Source of the DNA: Sialis fuliginosa
Taxonomy: Eukaryota > Arthropoda > Insecta > Megaloptera > Sialidae
Assembly (NCBI GenBank): GCA_961205875.1
Contig: OY540812.1
Coordinates: 33,861,098-33,925,097, forward strand
Direction of reading: 5' to 3'
Length of the DNA stretch: 64,000 nt
Within the stretch, counting starts at the first letter, position 1. Each line of letters opens with the position of its first letter. Below the pieces are notes generated by a model. That model made no database searches. It saw nothing but the letters and a program-made list of their open reading frames with translations, and was not told the DNA's origin. Below are positions 37,852-52,232 of this stretch, piece after piece. Position numbers and translations under genes: made by a program.

Positions 37852-38827
37852 ATGTTTATGTTTAAGATTATGTTTATGTTTATGTTTATGTTTATGTTTA
37901 TGTTTATGTTTATGTTTATGTTTATGTTTATGTTTATGTTTATGTTTATGTTTATGTTTATGTTTATGTTTATGTTTATGTTTATGTTTATGTTTATGTT
38001 TATGTTTATGTTTATGTTTATGTTTATGTTTATGTTTATGTTTATGTTTATGTTTATGTTTATGTTTATGTTTATGTTTATGTTTATGTTTATGTTTATG
38101 TTTATGTTTATGTTTATGTTTATGTTTATGTTTATGTTTATGTTTATGTTTATGTTTATGTTTATGTTTATGTTTATGTTTATGTTTATGTTTATGTTTA
38201 TGTTTATGTTTATGTTTATGTTTATGTTTATGTTTATGTTTATGTTTATGTTTATGTTTATGTTTATGTTTATGTTTATGTTTATGTTTATGTTTATGTT
38301 TATGTTTATGTTTATGTTTATGTTTATGTTTAGGTTTATGTTTATGTTTATGTTTATGTTTTAATTTATGTTTAAGTTTATGATTATGTTTATGTTTAAG
38401 CATATGTTTAAAATTATTATTTGAGTTTATGTGTATGTTTTTTTTTATGTTTTTGTTTTTGTTTATGTTTATGTTTATGTTTATGTTTATGTTTATGTTT
38501 ATGTTTATGTTTATGTTTATGTTTATGTTTATGTTTATGTTTATGTTTGTGTTTATGTTTAAGTTTATGTTTATGTTTATGTTTATGTTTATGTTTATGT
38601 TTATGTTTATGTTTATGTTTATGTTTATGTTTATGTTTATGTTTATGTTTAAGTTTATGTTTATGTATATGTTTATGTTTATGTTTATGTTTATGTTTAA
38701 GTTTATGTTTATGTTTATGTTAATGTTTATGTTAATGTTTATGTTTATGTTTAAGTTTATGTTTATGTTTAAATTTATATTTAAGTTTATGTTTATGTTT
38801 ATGTTTAAGTCTATGTTTATGTTTATG
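37852..38827 (+). repeat. L-arm of U12, one E box
   Basis: 976 bp. After E (38359-38446) only one V-block remains, with two GTTAATG steps near 38719 and 38731. This looks like U10/U11 after loss of the segment between their two E boxes. Confidence 0.92.
38359..38446 (+). repeat. E box, U12 (AAGCATATG variant)
   Basis: Full length with nine T at 38438-38446. Confidence 0.92.
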
Positions 38828-38958
38828 TTTTAATTTATGTTTAAGTTTATGTTTAAGTTTATGTTTTATTTATGTTTAAGTAATGTTAATGTTTATGTTC
38901 AAATTTATGTTTAAATTTATGTTAAAGTTTATGTTTAAGTTTATTTAAACATAAACTT
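38828..38958 (+). repeat. P box (38828-38924) and J hairpin (38925-38958), U12
   Basis: AAGTAATGTTAATG variant of P, with intact hairpin arms. Confidence 0.92.
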
Positions 38959-40324
38959 AATCATAAACTTAAACATAAACTTAATCATAAACTTAAAGAT
39001 AAACTTAATCATAATCTAAATCATAAACTTAATCATAAACTTAATTATAAACTTAATCATAAACTTAATCATAAACTTAATCATAAACTTAATCATAAAT
39101 TTAATCATAAACTTAAACATAAACTTAAACCTAAACTTAATCATAAACTTAATCATAAACTAAATCATAAACTTAAACATAAACTTAATCATAAAATTAA
39201 TCATAAACTTAATCATAAACTTAAACATAAACTTTATCATAAACTTAAACATAAATTAAAACATAAACATAAACTTAAACATAAACTTCATCATAAACTT
39301 AAACATAAACTTAATCATATAAACATAAACTTAAACATAAACTTAAACATAAACTTAAACATAAACTTAAACATAAACTTAATCATAAACTTAATCATAA
39401 ACTTAAACATAAACTTAATCATAAACTTAAAGATAAACTTAATCATAAACTTAATCATAAAATTAAACATAAACTTAATCATAAACTTAATCATAAACTT
39501 AAACATAAACTTAATCATAAAATTAAAGATAAACTTAATCATAATCTAAATCATAAACTTAATCATAAATTTAATCATAAACTTAATCATAAACTTAAAC
39601 ATAAACTTAAACATAAACTTAAACATAAACTTAATCATAAACTTAATAATAAACTTAAACATAAACTTAATCATAAACTTAAAGATAAACTTAATCATAA
39701 ACTTAATCATAAAATTAAACATAAACTTAATCATAAACTTAAAGATAAACTTAATCATAATCTAAATCATAAAATTAATTATAAACTTAATCATAAATTA
39801 AACATAAACTTAATCATAAACTTAAACATAAACTTAAAGATAAACTTAATCATAAACTTAATCATAAAATTAAACATTAACTTAATCATAAACTTAATCA
39901 TAAACTTAAACATAAACTTAATCATAACTTTAAAGATAAACTTAATCATAAACTTAAACATAAACTTAAACATAAACTTAAAGATAAACTTAATCATAAA
40001 CTTAATCATAAAATTAAACATAAACTTAATCATAAACTTAATCATAAACTTAAACATAAACTTAATCATAACTTTAAAGATAAACTTAATCATAATCTAA
40101 ATCATAAACTTAATCATAAACTTAATCATAAACTTAATCATAAACTTAATCATAAACTTAAACATAAACTTAAACATAAACTTAATCATAAACTTTAACA
40201 TAGACTTAAACATAAACTTAATCATAAACTTAATCATAAACTTAAACATAAACATAAACATAAACATAAACATAAACATAAACATAAACATAAACATAAA
40301 CTTAACATAAACATAAACATAAAC
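38959..40324 (+). repeat. S-arm of U12, gamma class
   Basis: 1,366 bp, matching U11 in length. Confidence 0.9.
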
Positions 40325-40587
40325 AACACATTTCGTCTCAATTCGATTTTGCATACAAAAATAATTATATAAAATCTTCCTCAAGACAGATTAGATACAA
40401 ATCGACTCGATTTGTATTAATTCGGTGTATTTTGTATTTATTCGTTAACAGTTGTCTTGATTCGTTTCAAACAGTCTATTTTAACCAGTTTTTTATATCA
40501 ATTCGAAAAGTTTCAGCGCTAATCAGAAATTAAGAGTCAAAATGTCTAGATTTGACATAATTTGATGTTATTTGAGTGATATGATGC
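40325..40587 (+). repeat. Core element, U13
   Basis: Complete core, GCATAC plus GACATAATTT haplotype; the last of the U10-U13 run. Confidence 0.95.
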
Positions 40588-42529
40588 ATGTTTATGTTTA
40601 AGATTATGTTTATGTTTATGTTTATGTTTATGTTTATGTTTATGTTTATGTTTATGTTTATGTTTATGTTTATGTTTATGTTTATGTTTATGTTTATGTT
40701 TATGTTTATGTTTATGTTTATGTTTATGTTTATGTTTATGTTTATGTTTATGTTTATGTTTATGTTTATGTTTATGTTTATGTTTATGTTTATGTTTATG
40801 TTTATGTTTATGTTTATGTTTATGTTTATGTTTATGTTTATGTTTATGTTTATGTTTATGTTTATGTTTATGTTTATGTTTATGTTTATGTTTATGTTTA
40901 TGTTTATGTTTATGTTTATGTTTATGTTTATGTTTATGTTTATGTTTATGTTTATGTTTATGTTTATGTTTATGTTTATGTTTATGTTTATGTTTATGTT
41001 TATGTTTATGTTTATGTTTATGTTTATGTTTATGTTTATGTTTATGTTTATGTTTATGTTTATGTTTAGGTTTATGTTTATGTTTATGTTTATGTTTTAA
41101 TTTATGTTTAAGTTTATGATTATGTTTATGTTTAAGCATATGTTTAAAATTATTATTTGAGTTTATGTGTATGTTTTTTTTTATGTTTTTGTTTTTGTTT
41201 ATGTTTATGTTTATGTTTATGTTTATGTTTATGTTTATGTTTATGTTTATGTTTATGTTTATGTTTATGTTTATGTTTGTGTTTATGTTTAAGTTTATGT
41301 TTATGTTTATGTTTATGTTTATGTTTATGTTTATGTTTATGTTTATGTTTATGTTTATGTTTATGTTTATGTTTATGTTTAAGTTTATGTTTATGTATAT
41401 GTTTATGTTTATGTTTATGTTTATGTTTAAGTTTATGTTTATGTTAATGTTTATGTTTATGTTTATGTTTATGTTTATGTTTATGTTTATGTTTAAGTTT
41501 ATGTTTATGTTTAAATTTATATTTAAGTTTATGTTTATGTTTATGTTTAAGTTTATGTTTATGTTTATGTTTATGTTTATGTTTGTGTTTATGTTTAAGT
41601 TTATGTTTATGTTTATGTTTATGTTTATGTTTATGTTTATGTTTATGTTTATGTTTATGTTTATGTTTATGTTTATGTTTGTGTTTATGTTTAAGTTTAT
41701 GTTTATGTTTATGTTTATGTTTATGTTTATGTTTATGTTTATGTTTATGTTTATGTTTATGTTTATGTTTAAGTTTATGTTTATGTATATGTTTATGTTT
41801 ATGTTTATGTTTATGTTTAAGTTTATGTTTATGTTAATGTTTATGTTTATGTTTATGTTTATGTTTATGTTTATGTTTATGTTTAAGTTTATGTTTATGT
41901 TTAAATTTATATTTAAGTTTATGTTTATGTTTATGTTTAAGTTTATGTTTATGTTTATGTTTATGTATAAGTTTATGTTTATGTTTATGTTTATGTTTAT
42001 GTTTATGTTTATGTTTATGTTTATGTTTATGTTTATGTTTATGTTTATGTTTATGTTTATGTTTATGTTTATGTTTATGTTTAAGTTTATGTTTATGTTT
42101 ATGTTTATGTTTATGTTTATGTTTATGTTTATGTTTATGTTTATGTTTATGTTTATGTTAATGTTTATGTTTATGTTAAAGTTTATGTTTATGTTTAAGT
42201 TTATGTTTATGTTTATGTTTATGTTTATGTTTATGTTTAAGTTTGTGTTTATGTTTATGTTTATGTTTATGTTTATGTTTATGTTTATGTTTATGTTTAT
42301 GTTTATGTTTATGTTTAAGTTTATGTTTATGTTTATGTTTATGTTTATGTTTATGTTTATGTTTATGTTTATGTTTATGTTTATGTTTATGTTTAAGTTT
42401 ATGTTTATGTATATGTTTATGTTTATGTTTATGTTTATGTTTAAGTTTATGTTTATGTTAATGTTTATGTTTATGTTTAAGTTTATGTTTATGTTTAAAT
42501 TTATATTTAAGTTTATGTTTATGTTTATG
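40588..42529 (+). repeat. L-arm of U13, one E box
   Basis: Pure tract of about the same length as U12, E (41095-41182), then a long V-block region of about 1.35 kb with markers TTTAAATTTATATTTAAG near 41509, 41905 and 42496. A GTATAAG step near 41965 is private. Confidence 0.92.
41095..41182 (+). repeat. E box, U13 (AAGCATATG variant)
   Basis: Full length with nine T at 41174-41182. Confidence 0.92.
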
Positions 42530-42660
42530 TTTTAATTTATGTTTAAGTTTATGTTTAAGTTTATGTTTTATTTATGTTTAAGTAATGTTTATGTTTATGT
42601 TTAAATTTATGTTTAAATTTATGTTAAAGTTTATGTTTAAGTTTATTTAAACATAAACTT
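42530..42660 (+). repeat. P box (42530-42626) and J hairpin (42627-42660), U13
   Basis: P reads ATGTTTAAATTTATG where most copies read ATGTTCAAATTTATG. The hairpin arms are intact. Confidence 0.92.
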
Positions 42661-44177
42661 AATCATAAACTTAAACATAAATTTAAACATAAATTAAAAC
42701 ATAAACTTAATTATAAATTAAAACATAAACTTAAACATAAACTTAATCATAAACTTAAAGATAAACTTAATCATAATCTAAATCATAAACTTAATCATAA
42801 ACTTAATTATAAACTTAATCATAAACTTAATCATAAACTTAATCATAAACTTAATCATAAATTTAATCATAAACTTAAACATAAACTTAAACCTAAACTT
42901 AATCATAAACTTAATCATAAACTAAATCATAAACTTAAACATAAACTTTATCATAAACTTAAACATAAATTAAAACATAAACATAAACTTAAACATAAAC
43001 TTAATCATAAACTTAAACATAAACTTAATCATATAAACATAAACTTAAACATAAACTTAAACATAAACTTAAACATAAACTTAATCATAAACTTAATCAT
43101 AAACTTAAACATAAACTTAATCATAAACTTAAAGATAAACTTAAACATAAACTTAATCATAAAATTAAAGATAAACTTAATCATAATCTAAATCATAAAC
43201 TTAATCATAAACTTAATCAAAAACTTAATCATAAACTTAATCATAAACTTAAACATAAACTTAAACATAAACTTAATCATAAACTTAATAATAAACAAAA
43301 ACATAAACTTAATCATAAACTTAAAGATAAACTCAATCATAATCTAAATCATAAACTTAAACATAAACTTCAACCTAAACTTAATCATAAACTTAAATAT
43401 AAACTTAATCATAAACTTAAACATAAACTTAATCATAAAATTAATCATAAACTTAATCATAAACTTTAACATAAACTTAATCATAAACCTAAACATAAAC
43501 TTAAACATAAACTTAAACATAAACTTAAACATAAACTTAATCATAAACTTAAAGATAAACTTAATCATAATCTAAATCATAAACTTAATCATAAACTTAA
43601 TTATAAACTTAATCATAAACTTAAACATAAACTTTATCATAAACTTAAACATAAATTAAAACATAAACATAAACTTAAACATAAACTTAATCATAAACTT
43701 AAACATAAACTTAATCATAAACCCAAACATAAACTTAAACATAAACTTAAACATAAACTTAAACATAAACTTAATCATAAACTTAATCATAAACTTAATC
43801 ATAAACTTAAACATAAACTTAAAGATAAACTTAATCATAAACTTAATCATAAAATTAAACATAAACCTAATCATAAACTTAATCATAAACTTAAACATAA
43901 ACTTAATCATAACTTTAAAGATAAACTTAATCATAATCTAAATCATAAACTTAATCATAAACTTAATCATAAACTTAATCATAAACTTAATCATAAACTT
44001 AAACATAAACTTAAACATTAACTTAATCATAAACTTAAACATAGACTTAAACATAAACTTAATCATAAACTTAATCATAAACTTAAACATAAACATAAAC
44101 ATAAACATAAACATAAACATAAACATAAACATAAACATAAACATAAACATAAACTTAACATAAACATTAACATAAAC
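42661..44177 (+). repeat. S-arm of U13, beta-like class
   Basis: 1,517 bp with beta markers CTTCAACCTAAAC near 43370 and AAACCCAAAC near 43720, plus a GATAAACTCAATC sentinel variant near 43327. A CATTAACATAAAC step near the core begins a variant kept in U14-U16, U18 and their neighbours. Confidence 0.9.
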
Positions 44178-44440
44178 AACACATTTCGTCTCAATTCGAT
44201 TTTGCATAGAAAAATAATTATATAAAATCTTCCTCAAGACAGATTAGATACAAATCGACTCGATTTGTATTAATTCGGTGTATTTTGTATTTATTCGTTA
44301 ACAGTTGTCTTGATTCGTTTCAAACAGTCTATTTTAACCAGTTTTTTATATCAATTCGAAAAGTTTCAGCGCTAATCAGAAATTAAGAGTCAAAATGTCT
44401 AGATTTGACTTAATTTGATGTTATTTGAGTGATATGATGC
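44178..44440 (+). repeat. Core element, U14
   Basis: Complete core back to the common alleles GCATAG and GACTTAATTT. Confidence 0.95.
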
Positions 44441-45308
44441 ATGTTTATGTTTAAGATTATGTTTATGTTTATGTTTATGTTTATGTTTATGTTTATGTTT
44501 ATGTTTATGTTTATGTTTGTGTTTATGTTTAAGTTTATGTTTATGTTTATGTTTATGTTTATGTTTATGTTTATGTTTATGTTTATGTTTATGTTTATGT
44601 TTATGTTTATGTTTATGTTTATGTTTATGTTTATGTTTATGTTTAGGTTTATGTTTATGTTTATGTTTATGTTTTAATTTATGTTTAAGTTTATGATTAT
44701 GTTTATGTTTAAGCTTATGTTTAAAATTATTATTTGAGTTTATGTGTATGTTTTTTTTTATGTTTTTGTTTATGTTTATGTTTATGTTTATGTTTATGTT
44801 TATATTTATGTTTATGTTTATGTTTATGTTTATGTTTATGTTTATGTTTATGTTTATGTTTATGTTTATGTTTGTGTTTATGTTTAAGTTTATGTTTATG
44901 TTTATGTTTATGTTTATGTTTATGTTTATGTTTATGTTTAAGTTTGTGTTTATGTTTATGTTTATGTTTATGTTTATGTTTATGTTTATGTTTATGTTTA
45001 TGTTTATGTTTATGTTTATGTTTATGTTTATGTTTATGTTTAAGTTTATGTTTATGTATATGTTTATGTTTATGTTTATGTTTATGTTTATGTTTATGTT
45101 TATGTTTATGTTTATGTTTATGTTTATGTTTATGTTTATGTTTATGTTTATGTTTAAGTTTATGTTTATGTATATGTTTATGTTTATGTTTATGTTTATG
45201 TTTAAGTTTATGTTTATGTTAATGTTTATGTTTATGTTTAAGTTTATGTTTATGTTTAAATTTATATTTAAGTTTATGTTTATGTTTATGTTTAAGTCTA
45301 TGTTTATG
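44441..45308 (+). repeat. L-arm of U14, one E box
   Basis: The first tract is short, with GTTTGTG/TTTAAG variants at about 44517-44533. E is at 44672-44759, followed by V-blocks with two TTTATGTATATG steps near 45055 and 45169. Confidence 0.92.
44672..44759 (+). repeat. E box, U14
   Basis: Full length with nine T at 44751-44759, AAGCTTATG version. Confidence 0.92.
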
Positions 45309-45439
45309 TTTTAATTTATGTTTAAGTTTATGTTTAAGTTTATGTTTTATTTATGTTTAAGTAATGTTTATGTTTATGTTCAAATTTATGTTTAAATTTA
45401 TGTTAAAGTTTATGTTTAAGTTTATTTAAACATAAACTT
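45309..45439 (+). repeat. P box (45309-45405) and J hairpin (45406-45439), U14
   Basis: Full-length P and intact 14-bp arms. Confidence 0.92.
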
Positions 45440-46829
45440 AATCATAAACTTAAACATAAATTTAAACATAAATTAAAACATAAACTTAATTATAAATTAA
45501 AACATAAACTTAAACATAAACTTAATCATAAACTTAAAGATAAACTTAATCATAATCTAAATCATAAACTTAATCATAAACTTAATTATAAACTTAATCA
45601 TAAACTTAATCATAAACTTAATCATAAACTTAATCATAAATTTAATCATAAACTTAAACATAAACTTAAACCTAAACTTAATCATAAACTTAATCATAAA
45701 CTAAATCATAAACTTAAACATAAACTTAATCATAAAATTAATCATAAACTTAATCATAAACTTAAACATAAACTTTATCATAAACTTAAACATAAATTAA
45801 AACATAAACATAAACTTAAACATAAACTTAATCATAAACTTAAACATAAACTTAATCATATAAACATAAACTTAAACATAAACTTAAACATAAACTTAAA
45901 CATAAACTTAATCATAAACTTAATAATAAACTTAAACATAAACTTAATCATAAACTTAAAGATAAACTTAATCATAAACTTAATCATAAAATTAAACATA
46001 AACTTAATCATAAACTTAATCATAAACTTAAACATAAACTTAATCATAAAATTAAAGATAAACTTAATCATAATCTAAATCATAAACTTAATCATAAACT
46101 TAATCATAAACTTAATCATAAACTTAAACATAAACTTAAACATAAACTTAATCATAAACTTAATAATAAACTTAAACATAAACTTAATCATAAACTTAAA
46201 GATAAACTTAATCATAAACTTAATCATAAAATTAAACATAAACTTAATCATAAACTTAAAGATAAACTTAATCATAATCTAAATCATAAAATTAATTATA
46301 AACTTAATCATAAACTTAAACATAAACTTAATCATAAACTTAAACATAAACTTAAAGATAAACTTAATCATAAACTTAATCATAAAATTAAACATAAACT
46401 TAATCATAAACTTAATCATAAACTTAAACATAAACTTAATCATAACTTTAAAGATAAACTTAATCATAAACTTAAACATAAACCTAAACATAAACTTAAA
46501 GATAAACTTAATCATAAACTTAATCATAAAATTAAACATAAACTTAATCATAAACTTAATCATAACTTAAACATAAACTTAATCATAACTTTAAAGATAA
46601 ACTTAATCATAATCTAAATCATAAACTTAATCATAAACTTAATCATAAACTTAATCATAAACTTAATCATAAACTTAAACATAAACTTAAACATTAACAT
46701 AATCATAAACTTAAACATAGACTTAAACATAAACTTAATCATAAACTTAATCATAAACTTAAACATAAACATAAACATAAACATAAACATAAACATAAAC
46801 ATAAACTTAACATAAACATTAACATAAAC
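45440..46829 (+). repeat. S-arm of U14, gamma class
   Basis: 1,390 bp. Its variant order, including AAACATTAACATAATC near 46690, is nearly repeated by the S-arm of U15. Confidence 0.9.
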
Positions 46830-47092
46830 AACACATTTCGTCTCAATTCGATTTTGCAGAGAAAAATAATTATATAAAATCTTCCTCAAGACAGATTAGA
46901 TACAAATCGACTCGATTTGTATTAATTCGGTGTATTTTGTATTTATTCGTTAACAGTTGTCTTGATTCGTTTCAAACAGTCTATTTTAACCAGTTTTTTA
47001 TATCAATTCGAAAAGTTTCAGCGCTAATCAGAAATTAAGAGTCAAAATGTCTAGATTTGACTTAATTTGATGTTATTTGAGTGATATGATGC
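46830..47092 (+). repeat. Core element, U15
   Basis: Complete core with GCAGAG, an allele shared only with U16. Confidence 0.95.
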
Positions 47093-47617
47093 ATGTTTAT
47101 GTTTAAGATTATGTTTATGTTTATGTTTATGTTTATGTTTATGTTTATGTTTATGTTTATGTTTATGTTTATGTTTATGTTTATGTTTATGTTTATGTTT
47201 ATGTTTATGTTTATGTTTATGTTTATGTTTATGTTTAAGTTTGTGTTTATGTTTATGTTTATGTTTATGTTTATGTTTATGTTTATGTTTATGTTTATGT
47301 TTATGTTTATGTTTATGTTTATGTTTATGTTTATGTTTATGTTTATGTTTATGTTTAAGTTTATGTTTATGTATATGTTTATGTTTATGTTTATGTTTAT
47401 GTTTATGTTTATGTTTATGTTTATGTTTATGTTTATGTTTATGTTTATGTTTATGTTTATGTTTAAGTTTATGTTTATGTATATGTTTATGTTTATGTTT
47501 ATGTTTATGTTTAAGTTTATGTTTATGTTAATGTTTATGTTTATGTTTAAGTTTATGTTTATGTTTAAATTTATATTTAAGTTTATGTTTATGTTTATGT
47601 TTAAGTCTATGTTTATG
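47093..47617 (+). repeat. L-arm of U15, no E box
   Basis: 525 bp of hexamer with two TTTATGTATATG steps as in the 3' part of the U14 L-arm. E and its flanking tract are gone. Confidence 0.92.
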
Positions 47618-47694
47618 TTTTAATTTATGTTTAAGTTTATGTTTAAGTTTATGTTTTATTTATGTTTTTATGTTTAAGTTTATTTAAACATAAA
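47618..47694 (+). repeat. Truncated P box (47618-47666) and shortened J hairpin (47667-47694), U15
   Basis: P stops after TTTTATTTATG and is fused to TTTTTATG. The left hairpin arm therefore pairs over only 11 bp (47667-47677 with 47684-47694); spacer GTTTAT is kept. Confidence 0.88.
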
Positions 47695-49094
47695 CTTAAT
47701 CATAAACTTAAACATAAATTTAAACATAAATTAAAACATAAACTTAATTATAAATTAAAACATAAACTTAAACATAAACTTAATCATAAACTTAAAGATA
47801 AACTTAATCATAATCTAAATCATAAACTTAAACATAAACTTAATTATAAACTTAATCATAAACTTAATCATAAACTTAATCATAAACTTAATCATAAATT
47901 TAATCATAAACTTAAACATAAACTTAAACCTAAACTTAATCATAAACTTAATCATAAACTAAATCATAAACTTAAACATAAACTTAATCATAAAATTAAT
48001 CATAAACTTAATCATAAACTTAAACATAAACTTTATCATAAACTTAAACATAAATTAAAACATAAACATAAACTTAAACATAAACTTAATCATAAACTTA
48101 AACATAAACTTAATCATATAAACATAAACTTAAACATAAACTTAAACATAAACTTAAACATAAACTTAATCATAAACTTAATAATAAACTTAAACATAAA
48201 CTTAATCATAAACTTAAAGATAAACTTAATCATAAACTTAATCATAAAATTAAACATAAACTTAATCATAAACTTAATCATAAACTTAAACATAAACTTA
48301 ATCATAAAATTAAAGATAAACTTAATCATAATCTAAATCATAAACCTAATCATAAACTTAATCATAAACTTAATCATAAACTTAAACATAAACTTAAACA
48401 TAAACTTAATCATAAACTTAATAATAAACTTAAACATAAACTTAATCATAAACTTAAAGATAAACTTAATCATAAACTTAATCATAAAATTAAACATAAA
48501 CTTAATCATAAACTTAAAGATAAACTTAATCATAATCTAAATCATAAAATTAATTATAAACTTAATCATAAACTTAAACATAAACTTAATCATAAACTTA
48601 AACATAAACTTAAAGATAAACTTAATCATAAACTTAATCATAAAATTAAACATAAACTTAATCATAAACTTAATCATAAACTTAAACATAAACTTAATCA
48701 TAACTTTAAAGATAAACTTAATCATAAACTTAAACATAAACCTAAACATAAACTTAAAGATAAACTTAATCATAAACTTAATCATAAAATTAAACATAAA
48801 CTTAATCATAAACTTAATCATAAACTTAAACATAAACTTAATCATAACTTTAAAGATAAACTTAATCATAATCTAAATCATAAACTTAATCATAAACTTA
48901 ATCATAAACTTAATCATAAACTTAATCATAAACTTAAACATAAACTTAAACATTAACATAATCATAAACTTAAACATAGACTTAAACATAAACTTAATCA
49001 TAAACTTAATCATAAACTTAAACATAAACATAAACATAAACATAAACATAAACATAAACATAAACATAAACTTAACATAAACATTAACATAAAC
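47695..49094 (+). repeat. S-arm of U15, gamma class
   Basis: 1,400 bp, close to the S-arm of U14. One private AAACCTAATC step lies near 48343. Confidence 0.9.
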
Positions 49095-49357
49095 AACACA
49101 TTTCGTCTCAATTCGATTTTGCAGAGAAAAATAATTATATAAAATCTTCCTCAAGACAGATTAGATACAAATCGACTCGATTTGTATTAATTCGGTGTAT
49201 TTTGTATTTATTCGTTAACAGTTGTCTTGATTCGTTTCAAACAGTCTATTTTAACCAGTTTTTTATATCAATTCGAAAAGTTTCAGCGCTAATCAGAAAT
49301 TAAGAGTCAAAATGTCTAGATTTGACTTAATTTGATGTTATTTGAGTGATATGATGC
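49095..49357 (+). repeat. Core element, U16
   Basis: Complete core with the GCAGAG allele of U15. Confidence 0.95.
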
Positions 49358-50951
49358 ATGTTTATGTTTAAGATTATGTTTATGTTTATGTTTATGTTTA
49401 TGTTTATGTTTATGTTTATGTTTATGTTTATGTTTATGTTTATGTTTATGTTTATGTTTATGTTTATGTTTATGTTTATGTTTATGTTTATGTTTATGTT
49501 TATGTTTATGTTTATGTTTATGTTTATGTTTATGTTTATGTTTATGTTTATGTTTATGTTTATGTTTATGTTTATGTTTATGTTTATGTTTATGTTTATG
49601 TTTATGTTTATGTTTATGTTTATGTTTATGTTTATGTTTATGTTTATGTTTATGTTTATGTTTATGTTTATGTTTATGTTTATGTTTATGTTTATGTTTA
49701 TGTTTATGTTTATGTTTATGTTTATGTTTATGTTTATGTTTATGTTTAGGTTTATGTTTATGTTTATGTTTATGTTTTAATTTATGTTTAAGTTTATGAT
49801 TATGTTTATGTTTAAGCTTATGTTTAAAATTATTATTTGAGTTTATGTGTATGTTTTTTTTTATGTTTTTGTTTATGTTTATGTTTATGTTTATGTTTAT
49901 GTTTATGTTTATGTTTATGTTTATGTTTATGTTTATGTTTGTGTTTATGTTTAAGTTTATGTTTATGTTTATGTTTATGTTTATGTTTATGTTTATGTTT
50001 ATGTTTATGTTTATGTTTAAGTTTATGTTTATGTATATGTTTATGTTTATGTTTATGTTTATGTTTATGTTTATGTTTAAGTTTATGTTTATGTTAATGT
50101 TTATGTTTATGTTTATGTTTATGTTTATGTTTATGTTTATGTTTATGTTTATGTTTATGTTTATGTTTATGTTTAAATTTATATTTAAATTTATGTTTAT
50201 GTTTATGTTTAAGTTTATGTTTATGTTTATGTTTATGTTTATGTTTAAGTTTATGTTTATGTTTATGTTTATGTTTATGTTTATGTTTATGTTTATGTTT
50301 ATGTTTATGTTTATGTTTATGTTTATGTTTATGTTTATGTTTATGTTTATGTTTATGTTTATGTTTATGTTTATGTTTATGTTTATGTTTAAGTTTATGT
50401 TTATGTTTATGTTTATGTTTATGTTTATGTTTATGTTTATGTTTATGTTTATGTTTATGTTTATGTTTATGTTTATGTTTATGTTTATGTTTATGTTTAT
50501 GTTTATGTTTATGTTTATGTTTATGTTTATGTTTATGTTTATGTTTATGTTTATGTTTATGTTTATGTTTATGTTTATGTTTATGTTAAAGTTTATGTTT
50601 ATGTTTAAGTTTATGTTTATGTTTATGTTTATGTTTATGTTTATGTTTAAGTTTGTGTTTATGTTTATGTTTATGTTTATGTTTATGTTTATGTTTATGT
50701 TTATGTTTATGTTTATGTTTAAGTTTATGTTTATGTTTATGTTTATGTTTATGTTTATGTTTATGTTTATGTTTATGTTTATGTTTATGTTTATGTTTAT
50801 GTTTATGTTTATGTTTATGTTTAAGTTTATGTTTATGTATATGTTTATGTTTATGTTTATGTTTAAGTTTATGTTTATGTTAATGTTTATGTTTATGTTT
50901 AAGTTTATGTTTATGTTTAAATTTATATTTAAGTTTATGTTTATGTTTATG
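49358..50951 (+). repeat. L-arm of U16, one E box
   Basis: Pure tract to E (49775-49862), then long V-blocks. The marker near 50172 is changed to TTTAAATTTATATTTAAA; the usual form returns near 50919. Confidence 0.92.
49775..49862 (+). repeat. E box, U16
   Basis: Full length with nine T at 49854-49862. Confidence 0.92.
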
Positions 50952-51082
50952 TTTTAATTTATGTTTAAGTTTATGTTTAAGTTTATGTTTTATTTATGTT
51001 TAAGTAATGTTTATGTTTATGTTCAAATTTATGTTTAAATTTATGTTAAAGTTTATGTTTAAGTTTATTTAAACATAAACTT
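50952..51082 (+). repeat. P box (50952-51048) and J hairpin (51049-51082), U16
   Basis: Full-length P and intact 14-bp arms. Confidence 0.92.
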
Positions 51083-51969
51083 AATCATAAACTTAAACAT
51101 AAATTTAAACATAAATTAAAACATAAACTTAATTATAAATTAAAACATAAACTTAAACATAAACTTAATCATAAACTTAAAGATAAACTTAATCATAATA
51201 TAAATCATAAACTTAATCATAAACTTAATTATAAACTTAATCATAAACTTAATCATAAACTTAATCATAAACTTAATCATAAACTAAATCATAAACTTAA
51301 ACATAAACTTTATCATAAACTTAAACATAAATTAAAACATAAACATAAACTTAAACATAAACTTAATCATAAACTTAAACATAAACTTAATCATATAAAC
51401 ATAAACTTAAACATAAACTTAAACATAAACTTAATCATAAACTTAATCATAAACTTAAACATAAACTTAATCATAAACTTAAAGATAAACTTAAACATAA
51501 ACTTAATCATAAAATTAAAGATAAACTTAATCATAATCTAAATCATAAACTTAATCATAAACTTAATCATAAACTTAATCATAAACTTAATCATAAACTT
51601 AAAGATAAACTTAATCATAATCTAAATCATAAAATTAATTATAAACTTAATCATAAACTTAAACATAAACTTTATCATAAACTTAAACATAAATTAAAAC
51701 ATAAACATAAACTTAAACATAAACTTAATCATAAACTTAATCATAAACTTAATCATAAACTTAAACATAAACTTAAAGATAAACTTAATCATAAACTTAA
51801 TCATAAAATTAAACATAAACTTAATCATAAACTTAATCATAAACTTAAACATAAACTTAATCATAACTTTAAAGATAAACTTAATCATAATCTAAATCAT
51901 AAACTTAATCATAAACTTAATAATAAACTTAATCATAAACATAAACATAAACATAAACTTAACATAAAC
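51083..51969 (+). repeat. S-arm of U16, shortened
   Basis: 887 bp of 12-mer array. The core-proximal pure AAACAT tract is reduced to a few hexamers, with CTTAACATAAAC directly before the core. Confidence 0.9.
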
Positions 51970-52232
51970 AACACATTTCGTCTCAATTCGATTTTGCATA
52001 GAAAAATAATTATATAAAATCTTCCTCAAGACAGATTAGATACAAATCGACTCGATTTGTATTAATTCGGTGTATTTTGTATTTATTCGTTAACAGTTGT
52101 CTTGATTCGTTTCAAACAGTCTATTTTAACCAGTTTTTTATATCAATTCGAAAAGTTTCAGCGCTAATCAGAAATTAAGAGTCAAAATGTCTAGATTTGA
52201 CTTAATTTGATGTTATTTGAGTGATATGATGC
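51970..52232 (+). repeat. Core element, U17
   Basis: Complete core with the common alleles. Confidence 0.95.
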
